Shown in pieces: positions 1 through 7,216 of a DNA stretch of 15,892 nucleotides. The number at the start of each line of letters is the position of its first letter. Positions within the stretch are counted from its first letter, which is position 1. Origin of the DNA: Acidobacteriota bacterium (GTDB taxonomy: Bacteria > Acidobacteriota > Terriglobia > Terriglobales > Acidobacteriaceae); contig JAJZDL010000039.1 in the NCBI GenBank assembly GCA_021851465.1, positions 1 through 15,892 of the forward strand, read 5' to 3'. The position numbers and the translations under genes were made by a program. Under the pieces are notes generated by a model that saw nothing but the letters and a program-made list of their open reading frames with translations, was not told the DNA's origin and searched no databases.

Positions 1-1243
1 CGGCCAGATGCACGGCTGCGTCCTGCTCGATGCAGCCGGCGAAGTCCTGCGACCCGCCATCCTCTGGTGCGACCAACGCACTCAGCCCGAGTGCGACTGG
101 CTCAACACCGCCATCGGCCCAGACCGGCTCATCGAACTCACCTGCAACCCTGCCCTGCCCAACTTCACCCTCACCAAGCTCCTCTGGGTGCGCACCCACC
201 AGCCGCACATCTTCGCCCGCATCGCCCACGTCCTCTGCCCCAAGGACTACGTCCGCTTCCGCCTCACCGGCGAGTACGCCATCGACATGCAGGAGGCCAG
301 CGGCACCCTTCTGCTCGACGTGGCCCACCGCCGCTGGTCCGCCGAGGTCGCCAACGCTGCGGGCATTCCCCTCGATTGGCTGCCGCGACTCTTCGAAGGC
401 CCCGAGATCTGCGCGCGCGTCGGCAGCGCAGGCGCTGCCGAGACTGGCCTGCCCGCCGGAACGCCCGTCGCAGCCGGTGCGGGAGACCAGGGCGCGGGCG
501 CGGTCGGCATGGGAATTGTCGCGCCCGGCGCGGTCTCCGCCACCATCGGGACCAGCGGCGTCGTCTTTGCCGCAACCGACTCGCCAGCCATGGATCGCCT
601 CGGACGCCTCCACACCTTCTGCCACACCGTGCCAGGCATGTGGCACGTCATGGGCGTCACAAACGGCGCGGGCCTCTCCCTGCGCTGGCTGCGAGACACC
701 TTCGCCCCCGGCATCCTCTACGACCAGCTCACCGCCGAGGCAGAGAAGGTCGCACCATCCAGCAACGGACTGCTCTGGGCACCCTATCTCTTCGGCGAGC
801 GCACGCCGCACCTCGATCCTGAAGCTCGGGCCGCATTCGTCGGCATCACCGCATCGCACTCCCGCGCTCACTTCGTCCGCGCTGTCATGGAGGGCGTCGC
901 CTTCAGCCTGCGCGACACGCTCTCCCTCTTCGACGAACTGAAAATCCCCGTCACAAACGTTCGCCTCGGCGGTGGTGGCGCGCGCAGCCCACTCTGGCGA
1001 CAGATCCAGGCCGACGTATACGGCCGTCCCGTCGAGCTGCTCGCCGCCGAAGAGGGCGCAGCGTTCGGCGCGGCTCTGCTGGCCGGCACCGGCGTCGCAG
1101 CGTGGCCCAGCGTCGAGGCAGCCTGCGCCGAGACGGTCCACGTCGCCCAGACTGTCGAACCCGTCGACGCCGAGGAGATGAGTGCCGCCTACGCACGCTT
1201 CCGAAAGGTTTATCCTGCATTGAGTGAGATTGGGAGGGTGTAA
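1..1243 (+). CDS. xylB: Xylulokinase, FGGY family (5'-truncated by window edge)
   Basis: Carbohydrate kinase that phosphorylates D-xylulose to D-xylulose 5-phosphate in the cytoplasm, feeding the pentose phosphate pathway. The reading frame is open from base 2 and begins with GQMHG, the sugar-binding motif that lies about 75 residues into xylulokinases, so the start codon lies outside the window. Counting from the Met at base 8, visible marks are LRPAILWCDQRT (14-25), AGAGDQGAGAVG with the probable catalytic Asp at 160, the ATP-site GTSGVVFA (181-188), FGERTPHLDPEAR and the late GGGARSPLWRQ. About 411 residues are present; full members are near 490-500. The stop codon directly abuts the ATG of the next gene, so the two are co-transcribed. 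Another FGGY kinase specificity is possible, but the GQMHG and GERTPH motifs favour XylB. Confidence 0.9.
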   Translation, partial: GQMHGCVLLDAAGEVLRPAILWCDQRTQPECDWLNTAIGPDRLIELTCNPALPNFTLTKLLWVRTHQPHIFARIAHVLCPKDYVRFRLTGEYAIDMQEASGTLLLDVAHRRWSAEVANAAGIPLDWLPRLFEGPEICARVGSAGAAETGLPAGTPVAAGAGDQGAGAVGMGIVAPGAVSATIGTSGVVFAATDSPAMDRLGRLHTFCHTVPGMWHVMGVTNGAGLSLRWLRDTFAPGILYDQLTAEAEKVAPSSNGLLWAPYLFGERTPHLDPEARAAFVGITASHSRAHFVRAVMEGVAFSLRDTLSLFDELKIPVTNVRLGGGGARSPLWRQIQADVYGRPVELLAAEEGAAFGAALLAGTGVAAWPSVEAACAETVHVAQTVEPVDAEEMSAAYARFRKVYPALSEIGRV

Positions 1244-2338
1244 ATGGCACAGCATGAGATTGGCGTTGCGGTGATCGGCTATGGGCTCGGCGGGCGCGTC
1301 TTTCATGCGCCCTTCGTCAGCGCGGTGCCGGGTCTGCATCTCTCCGCAATCATGCAGCGCACCGGTGACGAGGCGGCCAGGGCATATCCCGCAACCAGAA
1401 TCGCCCGCTCCCTCGATGAAGTGCTGGCCGACAGATCCATCGACCTCGTCGTCGTCTCCACACCCAACCGGACCCACTTCGATCTCGCAAAAAAATCGCT
1501 CGAAGCGGGCAAGCACGTCGTCATCGACAAGCCCTTCGCCTCCACCAGCGAAGAAGCGCTGGCGCTCGGACACATCGCCAAAACCATGGGCCTGCTCGTC
1601 GTCCCCTTCCACAACCGCCGCTGGGACGGCGACTTCCAGACCGTCCGCAAGCTGCTCCAGGAGGGTGCCATCGGCCGCCTCGTCACCTTCGAGTCGCACT
1701 TCGACCGATTCCGCCCCATCCCCCGCGAAAACACCTGGAAGGAGGCCGAAGATCCCGCCAACGGAATGCTCTTCGACCTCGGCCCTCATCTCGTCGATCA
1801 GGTGCTCGCCCTCTTCGGCCCTCCCGCCGCCATCACCGCCAGCGTCCGCGCAGACCGAGACCGCACCGCCATCGAGGACGCATTCGACATCACCCTCCAC
1901 TACCCCGGCAACGACGGCAAGGGCCTCCTCGCCCACTGCCGCACCAGCTACCTCGCCTGCGACTACGCGCCGCGCTTCCTGCTCCACGGCACCACAGGCA
2001 GCTTTCGCAAGCACGGCCTCGACCCGCAGGAGCCCGCGCTGGTCGCCGGCGCAAAGGTCCCCGTGCAAGGCGCGTCCGAGGTCTGGCTACAGGAAAACGA
2101 GGCCGCCTGGGGCACCCTCACCGTCGCACCCGATCCCAACGACCCCGCAACCCTCGTCGCGCGGCCCGTCAAAACCGAACTGTGCGACTATCGCGGCTTC
2201 TACGCCAACGTCCGCGACGCAATCCTCGGTAAGGCCCCGCTCGCCGTAACCCCAGAGGACGGCTTCCGCGTCATCCGCCTCCTCGAACTCGCCCGCCAAA
2301 GCTCCGCCGAAGCCCGCACCCTCAACGTGCAGTTCTGA
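1244..2338 (+). CDS. Gfo/Idh/MocA family NAD(P)-dependent oxidoreductase
   Basis: 364-residue cytoplasmic sugar or polyol dehydrogenase. The N-terminal Rossmann fold shows VIGYGLGGRVFH (residues 10-21), and the family's EKP motif appears as DKPF with Lys96. The C-terminal domain carries FHNRRWDGDF (122-131) and DLGPHLVDQ (178-186) with the likely catalytic His182. This motif set resembles the YdgJ/IolW branch (scyllo-inositol dehydrogenase-like), but the substrate cannot be fixed from sequence. The ATG follows the xylB stop with no spacer. The ribosome binding site GGGAGG (1232-1237) lies inside the end of xylB, indicating translational coupling. With a xylulokinase as operon partner, an aldose or inositol-type substrate is a reasonable inference. 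Confidence 0.88.
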   Translation: MAQHEIGVAVIGYGLGGRVFHAPFVSAVPGLHLSAIMQRTGDEAARAYPATRIARSLDEVLADRSIDLVVVSTPNRTHFDLAKKSLEAGKHVVIDKPFASTSEEALALGHIAKTMGLLVVPFHNRRWDGDFQTVRKLLQEGAIGRLVTFESHFDRFRPIPRENTWKEAEDPANGMLFDLGPHLVDQVLALFGPPAAITASVRADRDRTAIEDAFDITLHYPGNDGKGLLAHCRTSYLACDYAPRFLLHGTTGSFRKHGLDPQEPALVAGAKVPVQGASEVWLQENEAAWGTLTVAPDPNDPATLVARPVKTELCDYRGFYANVRDAILGKAPLAVTPEDGFRVIRLLELARQSSAEARTLNVQF

Positions 2339-2356
2339 CAGCGTCGCTGAGCGGCC

Positions 2357-2572
2357 CTACTTCGTCCCGCGCCGCGCAAACCGCATCGCGCTCTCAACCA
2401 AGATCAGCGCCAGCCCCACAAAAATCACCGGGCCGGCCCAGCGCGCGCATCCGGCCACGCGTGGCAGCACAACAACACACAGCGCAACCCAGATCACAAT
2501 CGCCGCCGCAAAGCTCCCGTCGTCGACAAATAGACCGAGTACTTCGCGCGCAATGGATTTGATCCAGCGCAT
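2357..2572 (-). CDS. Small two-helix membrane protein, partner of COG4280-type protein
   Basis: 71-residue protein with a short cationic N-terminus (MRWIKSIAREVLG), an acidic turn (VDDGS), two hydrophobic segments (about residues 20-38 and 43-60) separated by a Gly/Ala/Arg/Trp turn, and a basic end (RFARRGTK), as in a small inner-membrane protein with two transmembrane helices. It starts 4 bp after the stop of the upstream polytopic membrane protein and must be co-transcribed with it. I recall similar small proteins beside COG4280 genes in other bacteria, but no function is established. It may be an accessory subunit of that predicted transporter; this is inference from position. Confidence 0.7.
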   Translation of the reverse strand: MRWIKSIAREVLGLFVDDGSFAAAIVIWVALCVVVLPRVAGCARWAGPVIFVGLALILVESAMRFARRGTK

Positions 2573-2576
2573 CGAG

Positions 2577-3425
2577 TCACTCCTCCACTTTCATCGCAAG
2601 TGGTGCGGCAGATCGTGTGCAGGCGCGGTTGCGGCAGATCGGCACCAGCGCGAGCGCAAGAGCCAGATACGCCGCCATCAGGCATGGGATCGCAAGATCG
2701 GCACTGGCGGATGCGGGGATGGGCCACGCCAGGCCCGCGCCTTCGCCCACCCAGAACGTCCCGAAGCCCGAGAGCAGCACGCCAACGATAAACTTCAGCG
2801 TGTTCTCCGGCACGCGCGCCAGCGGCCTGTGCAGCGCGAATCCCAGCGCGGCCACCAGCACCAGCGCTGCCGCCGCGCCAAGGCCCGCAGCCTGCATCAA
2901 CCCGCTCCCGCCAGCGCCCAGCGCAACCACGATAAACACCACCTCGGTGCCCTCCAGCATCGTGATGTTGAACGAGGCGGCAAACGCTGCGGTGTCCCAC
3001 CCGCGGCCGCTCTCCCACTCCCGCGCTCCCGCAGTATGCGCATCGCGCATCGCAGCGGCGTTCTTCGCAAAGGCCGCCTTCTCATCGTGCAGCGCAATCA
3101 GTCCGGCGGAGCGCAGGATCGCCTTGCGCAGCCAGCGCAGCCCAAAGAGCAAGACCATCGTGCCCACAACGAGCTGCACCAGATGCAGCGGAATGCGTGT
3201 CAGCGCGGGCCCCAGCGCGGCAATGATCGCCGCAAGCACGGCCAGTCCAGTCGCGGCCCCGGCCAACGCACTCGGCCAGCCGCGCACGCTGCCCACCGCC
3301 AGCACCACCGTCAACGCCTCGACGCACTCCACCAGCGACGCCAGAAACGCCGCGCCCAGCGTGGCCCCGAGCCGTGCCGCCGCGAGATGTGCCATCGCCA
3401 AACCCATTCCGCTCCGAAACTCCAT
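2577..3425 (-). CDS. COG4280-type polytopic membrane protein, possible cation transporter
   Basis: 282-residue inner-membrane protein with roughly seven hydrophobic segments. It has a clear internal two-fold repeat. The first half shows ASLVECVEALTVVLAVG (Glu33, Glu36), then PLHLVQLVVGT and LLFGLRWL. The second half shows TMLEGTEVVFIVVALG (Glu158, Glu161), then PENTLKFIVGV and LSGFGTFWV. Paired ExxE motifs in membrane helices recall the REGLE motif of FTR1 iron permeases and related cation carriers, so a metal or cation transport role is plausible but unproven. A charged loop (about 112-145) links the halves. The start is uncertain: the ATG used here has GGAG only 2 bases upstream, while an in-frame ATG at 3407 has GGAG with better spacing. 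It forms an operon with the small membrane protein 4 bp downstream. Confidence 0.8.
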   Translation of the reverse strand: MEFRSGMGLAMAHLAAARLGATLGAAFLASLVECVEALTVVLAVGSVRGWPSALAGAATGLAVLAAIIAALGPALTRIPLHLVQLVVGTMVLLFGLRWLRKAILRSAGLIALHDEKAAFAKNAAAMRDAHTAGAREWESGRGWDTAAFAASFNITMLEGTEVVFIVVALGAGGSGLMQAAGLGAAAALVLVAALGFALHRPLARVPENTLKFIVGVLLSGFGTFWVGEGAGLAWPIPASASADLAIPCLMAAYLALALALVPICRNRACTRSAAPLAMKVEE

Positions 3426-3465
3426 CGCTCCAGCGCCATCCCAGCCTCAATGCACTCTGGGCGCA

Positions 3466-3699
3466 TCAGGTCAACCGATCCCGGTTGTACTCCTCGCCGC
3501 CGGATTCGACCGCCGACCTGCTCCGCCGCGTACGGTGGCCGCGGTTGCGAAACAGAAACAGCGTCCCACATCCTCCGCACTTCCACGGATAGATTCCCAG
3601 ATACCCCAGAATATGCTGCTGTATAAAGCCGTTGCGGTGTACGCGCATGGCGTTCCCAGCCTTGCATGTTGGGCATATCACTTCGCCGGTCCGCTTCAT
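3466..3699 (-). CDS. Small zinc-ribbon protein
   Basis: 77-residue soluble protein. Two CxxC pairs, Cys9/Cys12 (ICPTCK) and Cys41/Cys44 (KCGGCG), are spaced about 28 residues apart and should bind one zinc ion in a ribbon fold. Between them, the aromatic stretch GYLGIYPWKC is typical of small zinc-ribbon proteins I recall from acidobacterial genomes. The tail is basic then acidic and probably unstructured. The ATG at 3699 is preceded by AGGA; a TTG one codon upstream is the alternative start. It lies 40 bp upstream of the COG4280-type gene on the same strand, so it could be the first gene of that unit. Function unknown; nucleic-acid binding or a structural role are both possible. Confidence 0.68.
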   Translation of the reverse strand: MKRTGEVICPTCKAGNAMRVHRNGFIQQHILGYLGIYPWKCGGCGTLFLFRNRGHRTRRSRSAVESGGEEYNRDRLT

Positions 3700-3702
3700 C
3701 AA

Positions 3703-4124
3703 TTCCTGTTTCCCCTGGGATGAACTTCGCGCAACTCCAGGGCGGCATCGCCGTTCCCATCATCGCTCGATCGAAAATACAGGTGACCCTCCAGAGGAGG
3801 CCCACGCAAAGACCCTTCATCGCTGGAATCGCACACACGGGAGCATCTTCCTTCTTCCCGAAACGCTGCAATGCCTTGTAATTCTGAGTGCCGCGCAGGG
3901 TCCCAGTATGAAGACTCCGCGCATTTTGTTCGTGGCCCGGTGCACTACACAATCGCTGAAAGTGCTCTAAATCCTCCCAACTCCGTCTCTAAAGACACCT
4001 ACTAAGCACCCCTATCGGCAGAGGAGAAATCATCCTTACACGCACACAAATCCATCTGCAAACTAAATCGATAGACCGCCGCTTCCGTGCCCCAAACGCA
4101 GCTATCGCGTACCGTGCCGCCGGC
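3703..4124. other. Intergenic gap with a decayed interspersed repeat
   Basis: No convincing gene lies in these ~420 bases; open frames here lack ribosome binding sites and family resemblance. At 3879-3935 the sequence, read on the + strand, gives residues like VILSAAQGPS followed by MKTPRIL. That is close to the nonsense peptide (VILSAAKDPS type) encoded by a short interspersed repeat family widespread in bacterial intergenic DNA, so this is probably a mutated copy. The rest shows no strong hairpin or promoter. The right end approaches the 3' end of eda. Confidence 0.5.
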
Positions 4125-4136
4125 TCATGCGCCGGC
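4119..4136 (-). terminator. GC hairpin spanning the eda stop codon
   Basis: A perfect 6-bp stem (GCCGGC on both sides) with a 6-base loop holds the eda stop codon. There is no following T-tract on the minus strand, so this is at most a weak or factor-assisted 3' end signal, or an mRNA-stabilising hairpin. Confidence 0.3.
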
Positions 4137-4790
4137 CGCCCCCTTCGCCTTGCGGAACTTGTGCACAATGGCCAGGTACTTGCCCGCGCTCTCGGTGATC
4201 GTCTCCGGGTGTCCCTCCACGATTGCCTTTGCATCCACCAGATCGGCGCCAACGCCCAGCGCAAATGCGCCCGCCTCCAGAAACTCCGCTGCCGTCGCCA
4301 AAGAGACGCCGCCCGTGGGAATCATCTCCACCTGCGGCAGCGGTGCCTTCACCGACTTCAGATACTTCGCCCCGCCCAGCGCGCTCGCCGGAAATATCTT
4401 CACCACGTCCGCGCCCGCCTGCCACGCCGTCACGATCTCCGTCGGCGTCAGCGCGCCCGGCAGCACCGCCACGCCATAGCGATGGCACATCTCGATGGTC
4501 TTCACGTTGAGCGTCGGGCTCACCACAAATGCCGCGCCCTCCAGAATGCACAGCCGCGCCGTCTCGGCGTCCAGCACCGTGCCCGCGCCGATTAAAATAT
4601 CGGGCCGCTCCTCCGCCAATCGGCGCATCACACGAAACGCGCCCGGAACCGTCATCGTCACTTCCAGAACGTTCACCCCGCCCGCCGCTATGGCAGACGC
4701 CAGCGCCAGTGCCTGCGCTTCGTTCTCTGCGCGCAGCACCGGCACCAGGCCGATCGCGCGCAACGCATTTAAAACTTCCGCCTTCTGCAT
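4125..4790 (-). CDS. eda: 2-dehydro-3-deoxy-phosphogluconate aldolase (KDPG aldolase)
   Basis: Class I aldolase that cleaves 2-keto-3-deoxy-6-phosphogluconate to pyruvate and glyceraldehyde 3-phosphate, the last step of the hexuronate and Entner-Doudoroff routes. At 221 residues it is of normal length. Catalytic features in order: LEVTMTVPG with Glu43, GAGTVLD with Thr71, SPTLN (91-95), PGALTPTE, and VVKIFPAS whose Lys131 is the Schiff-base lysine (equivalent to Lys133 of E. coli Eda). The IPTGGVS phosphate site follows at 157-163. The ATG has an AGGAGA ribosome binding site 4 bases upstream. The gene lies 31 bp downstream of kdgK on the same strand, so kinase and aldolase, consecutive steps, form one operon. 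Confidence 0.95.
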   Translation of the reverse strand: MQKAEVLNALRAIGLVPVLRAENEAQALALASAIAAGGVNVLEVTMTVPGAFRVMRRLAEERPDILIGAGTVLDAETARLCILEGAAFVVSPTLNVKTIEMCHRYGVAVLPGALTPTEIVTAWQAGADVVKIFPASALGGAKYLKSVKAPLPQVEMIPTGGVSLATAAEFLEAGAFALGVGADLVDAKAIVEGHPETITESAGKYLAIVHKFRKAKGAAGA

Positions 4791-4821
4791 CGCTTCTCCT
4801 GTTCTCGCTTGCCGTTCCTGC

Positions 4822-5937
4822 CTACCGCTGCACCCGCGCCCCGCCGCCCTTCATTATGCGCAGCACCTCATCGAACGTCGCCATCGTCGTATCGCCCGGT
4901 GTCGTCATCGCCAGCGCGCCGTGCGCGCAGCCGCAGTTCACCGCCCAATCCGCGCCCTTCTCATTTAGAAATCCGTAGATCAGGCCCGACGCAAACGAAT
5001 CCCCGCCGCCGACGCGGTCGAAGATCTCCAGGTCCTGCATCGGCCGTGCCTCGTGGAACGAGCCCTCGTAGTAGCACACCGCGCCCCAGTCGTTGACACT
5101 CGCTGTCTTTGCGTTGCGCAGCGTCGTCGCCACCGCGCGAAAGTTCGGAAACGCCGCCACAACCCTCTCGATCATCCGCCGGAAGCTCCCCGAATCCAGC
5201 GCGCCCAGCTCCTCACCCGCGCCTTCGACCTCGAACCCCAGCGCAGCCGTGAAGTCCTCCTCGTTGCCCAGCATCACATCCACATACTGTGCCAACTCGC
5301 GGTTCACCTCGGTCGCCCGCGCCTTGCCCCCGATCGACTTCCACAAAGAGTCGCGGTAGTTCAGGTCGTAGCTCACCACCACCCGGTGCCGGTGCGCCGC
5401 GATCATCGCCTCCTTCGCCACCTCCGCAGCCGATTCGCTCAGCGCGCAGAAGATGCCGCCCGTGTGCAGCCAACGCGCACCCTCCGTGCCGAATATCTCG
5501 TCCCAGTCGATCTCGCCCGGCTGCATCTGGCTCACCGCCGTGTGTCCGCGGTCGCTGCAGCCCAGCGCGGCGCGCACGCCAAACCCGCGCTCCGTAAAGT
5601 TCAGCCCATTGCGCGTCGTCCGCCCCACCCCGTCGTACTTCACCCACTTCACATGCGACTGGTCGACCCCGCCCTGCAACATCAGGTCTTCGATCAACCG
5701 CCCAACGGCATTGTCGGCCAGCGCCGTCACCACCGCCGTCCTCATCCCGAAGCACCGCCGCAGGCCGCGCGCAACGTTGTACTCGCCGCCACCCTCCCAC
5801 GCCTGAAACTGCCGCGCCGTCGCCACTCGCACATCGCCCGGGTCCAACCGCAGCATCACCTCGCCCAGGCTCACCAGGTCCCACCTGCACTCTTCCTTCT
5901 TGCGAATTGCCAGGCCGCTCCTGCCGCCGTTAGCCAT
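4822..5937 (-). CDS. kdgK: 2-keto-3-deoxygluconate kinase, PfkB family
   Basis: Cytoplasmic ribokinase-family sugar kinase, most likely phosphorylating 2-keto-3-deoxygluconate to KDPG. At 371 residues it is longer than typical KdgK proteins (about 310-340) because of an N-terminal extension and a few loops. The N-terminal part has LVSLGEVMLRLDPGD and the substrate-binding WEGGGEYNVARGL (47-59). The C-terminal PfkB signature DRVGGGDSFASGLIYG (307-322) places the catalytic base at Asp313. The KDG specificity comes from context: eda is 31 bp downstream and kduI/kduD are next door. The start at 5937 is preceded by AAGGG about 10 bases upstream. The promoter side of this gene is interrupted by a MITE-like insertion. 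Sequence alone would permit another PfkB sugar specificity. Confidence 0.87.
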   Translation of the reverse strand: MANGGRSGLAIRKKEECRWDLVSLGEVMLRLDPGDVRVATARQFQAWEGGGEYNVARGLRRCFGMRTAVVTALADNAVGRLIEDLMLQGGVDQSHVKWVKYDGVGRTTRNGLNFTERGFGVRAALGCSDRGHTAVSQMQPGEIDWDEIFGTEGARWLHTGGIFCALSESAAEVAKEAMIAAHRHRVVVSYDLNYRDSLWKSIGGKARATEVNRELAQYVDVMLGNEEDFTAALGFEVEGAGEELGALDSGSFRRMIERVVAAFPNFRAVATTLRNAKTASVNDWGAVCYYEGSFHEARPMQDLEIFDRVGGGDSFASGLIYGFLNEKGADWAVNCGCAHGALAMTTPGDTTMATFDEVLRIMKGGGARVQR

Positions 5938-5952
5938 CGTTGCCGAACCCTT

Positions 5953-5981
5953 TCTTTAATCCCACTGAATATCTCTTACAA
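5953..5981 (-). promoter_or_regulatory. Candidate sigma-70 promoter of kdgK-eda
   Basis: On the minus strand TTGTAA is followed after 17 bases by TAAAGA, 15 bases before the kdgK ATG. Match to consensus is moderate. The -35 hexamer lies across the edge of the MITE-like element and its target duplication: TT come from the terminal repeat and GTAA from the duplicated bases. Confidence 0.35.
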
Positions 5982-6120
5982 TCTGTCCAGAAACAGTTCT
6001 TCTCATCGAAAATTTACGAATTGTCTTCTGACCCTGCGCTTGTCGCAGGGGAATAATCCCCGTATTTCGTCCTTGCTTGTCTCCTCGTCGAGCGCCGGTT
6101 CTGTAGTTTCTGGACAGATT
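5980..6120. mobile_element. MITE-like element, 141 bp, 15-bp perfect TIRs, 5-bp target duplication
   Basis: The left terminal repeat AATCTGTCCAGAAAC (5980-5994) is the exact reverse complement of GTTTCTGGACAGATT (6106-6120). Immediately outside each end lies the same 5-mer, CTTAC (5975-5979 and 6121-6125), as expected for a target-site duplication. The interior holds no real gene. It has a hairpin near its middle (7-bp stem CCCTGCG/CGCAGGG, 6032-6050) joined to an imperfect palindrome GGGGAATAATCCCC (6048-6061). The parent transposase family is not identified. The element sits between kduI and kdgK and lengthens what would otherwise be an ~87-bp spacer to 233 bp. Confidence 0.72.
6032..6050. 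repeat. REP-like hairpin inside the MITE-like element
   Basis: Perfect 7-bp stem CCCTGCG/CGCAGGG with a 5-base loop. Read on the minus strand it resembles the interspersed repeat whose translation gives LRQAQG. It may act as a transcript hairpin upstream of kdgK. Confidence 0.5.
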
Positions 6121-6170
6121 CTTACAATCGAACTTCTGCTCTACCATTATTTTTTATTTGTTGTTCTTCT

Positions 6171-7001
6171 TCACTTTAAGTCCCGGATCGCAACCGGATC
6201 CATGTCGTCGTACGCCTGGTTCTCTCCGCCCATGCCCCAGCAGAATCCATAGCTCTTCGTCCCTACCCCGGCGTGGATCGACCACCCTGGAGAGACCGCA
6301 ACCTGCCTGTTCGAGACCATCAGATGGCTGGTCGCATCCGGCGGGCCCATCAGGTGCAGCACGCGCTGTTCTGGCTCAATGTCGAAGTACGCGTATACCT
6401 CCGACCGGCGCATGTGCGTGTGCGCCGGCATCGTGTTCCAGTTGCTCCCCGGAGCGAGCAATGTGAACCCCATCACCAACTGGCAGCTCCGAATGCCTTC
6501 CTTGTAGATCGCTTTATAGATCGTCCGTTTGTTGCAGGTCTCCACAGACCCAAGCTCCAGCCCATTCAGATCCGCTAACTTCACCATCTTAGTCGGATAT
6601 TCGGCGTGGGCAGGATAGCTCAGAAGATAAAATGCCGCCGGAGACAACGCATCCTTACTGGTAAATGTCACGGACTTGCTTCCCCGGCCTACATAAAGAC
6701 AGTCCAGCTTGCATAACTCGAAGCTTGTCCCATCCACCTTCACCGATCCGGCCCCGCCCAGGTTCAGGATTCCCAGCTCGCGGCGCTCCAGAAAATACTC
6801 CGCGCGCAACTCCGGCTGCGTCTCCAGCGGCAACCCGGAGATCGTCGGTACCGCCGAGCCGATCACCGTGCGGTCCAGGTCCACATAGGCCAGGTCGATG
6901 CGTTCCGGGGTGAATAGCCCTTGCAGCAAAAACGTCTCGCGCAACTCTTCGCTCGTCATCCGCGCATAGCGCACAGGATCGGCCATCTGCATCAGCTTCA
7001 T
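6171..7001 (-). CDS. kduI: 5-keto-4-deoxyuronate isomerase (4-deoxy-L-threo-5-hexosulose-uronate ketol-isomerase)
   Basis: Zinc-dependent cupin isomerase that turns 5-keto-4-deoxyuronate, formed from unsaturated galacturonides or other uronides, into 2,5-diketo-3-deoxygluconate. The frame is open upstream to 7133, but the start is placed at 7001: that ATG has AAGGAG 5 bases upstream and gives 276 residues, matching the family length (E. coli about 278). The metal site is visible: MPAHTHMRRSEVY supplies His194, His196 and Glu201, and WSIHAG supplies His243, each offset by 2 from the E. coli zinc ligands. The protein starts MKLMQMADPVRYARMTSEELRE, as in KduI. It is transcribed divergently from kduD and points towards kdgK-eda, with which it may share transcripts. 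Confidence 0.95.
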   Translation of the reverse strand: MKLMQMADPVRYARMTSEELRETFLLQGLFTPERIDLAYVDLDRTVIGSAVPTISGLPLETQPELRAEYFLERRELGILNLGGAGSVKVDGTSFELCKLDCLYVGRGSKSVTFTSKDALSPAAFYLLSYPAHAEYPTKMVKLADLNGLELGSVETCNKRTIYKAIYKEGIRSCQLVMGFTLLAPGSNWNTMPAHTHMRRSEVYAYFDIEPEQRVLHLMGPPDATSHLMVSNRQVAVSPGWSIHAGVGTKSYGFCWGMGGENQAYDDMDPVAIRDLK

Positions 7002-7055
7002 ACATTCTCCTTCATATCGATGTTCAGTCCCATCGCCATGAAAACGCCGCCTACC

Positions 7056-7094
7056 ATTGTAGCGGAGTGGCGCGCGCACCGGCTCAAACCGGTT
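7056..7094 (-). promoter_or_regulatory. Candidate kduI promoter with LacI-type palindrome
   Basis: On the minus strand TACAAT (7056-7061) is a good -10 hexamer about 55 bases upstream of the kduI ATG. The palindrome AACCGGTT (7087-7094), with the central CG typical of LacI-family operators, lies where the -35 region would be. TTGAGC (7082-7087) is a poor -35 with a 20-base spacer. The operator reading is inference; no regulator gene is in the window. Confidence 0.35.
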
Positions 7095-7176
7095 CCCGTG
7101 CATGCTCGCAGTCGTGAACGCGCCACGCCGCACTCGCGCGGTCGATGCAGCCAGTCCGTCATTCGCGGCAACCCGC

Positions 7177-7206
7177 TTGCCCGCCCCGCCAACGCCAGCG
7201 TAAAGT
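7177..7206 (+). promoter_or_regulatory. Candidate kduD promoter giving a leaderless mRNA
   Basis: TTGCCC is followed after 18 bases by TAAAGT, only 10 bases before the kduD ATG. Transcription from here would begin within a few bases of the start codon. No Shine-Dalgarno sequence is present upstream of that ATG, which agrees with leaderless expression. Confidence 0.35.
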
Positions 7207-7216
7207 ATCTCTTACC

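Noticed and set aside
2553..3626. Plus-strand open frame (357 codons) opposite the COG4280-type gene
   Set aside because: Arg/Gln-rich compositional shadow; the minus-strand frame has coherent transmembrane helices and an internal repeat.
3311..3952. Minus-strand frame (213 codons) covering the zinc-ribbon gene and the gap to its right
   Set aside because: Overlaps the better supported zinc-ribbon and COG4280-type frames, with no motifs of its own.
5956..6147. Short minus-strand frame through the MITE-like element
   Set aside because: Its peptide contains LRQAQGQ, the usual nonsense translation of an interspersed repeat; the DNA is explained by the repeat structure.
5053..6252. Plus-strand open frame (399 codons) opposite kdgK and across the MITE-like element
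   Set aside because: Arg/His/Pro-rich shadow of kdgK; no recognisable domain and no ribosome binding site.
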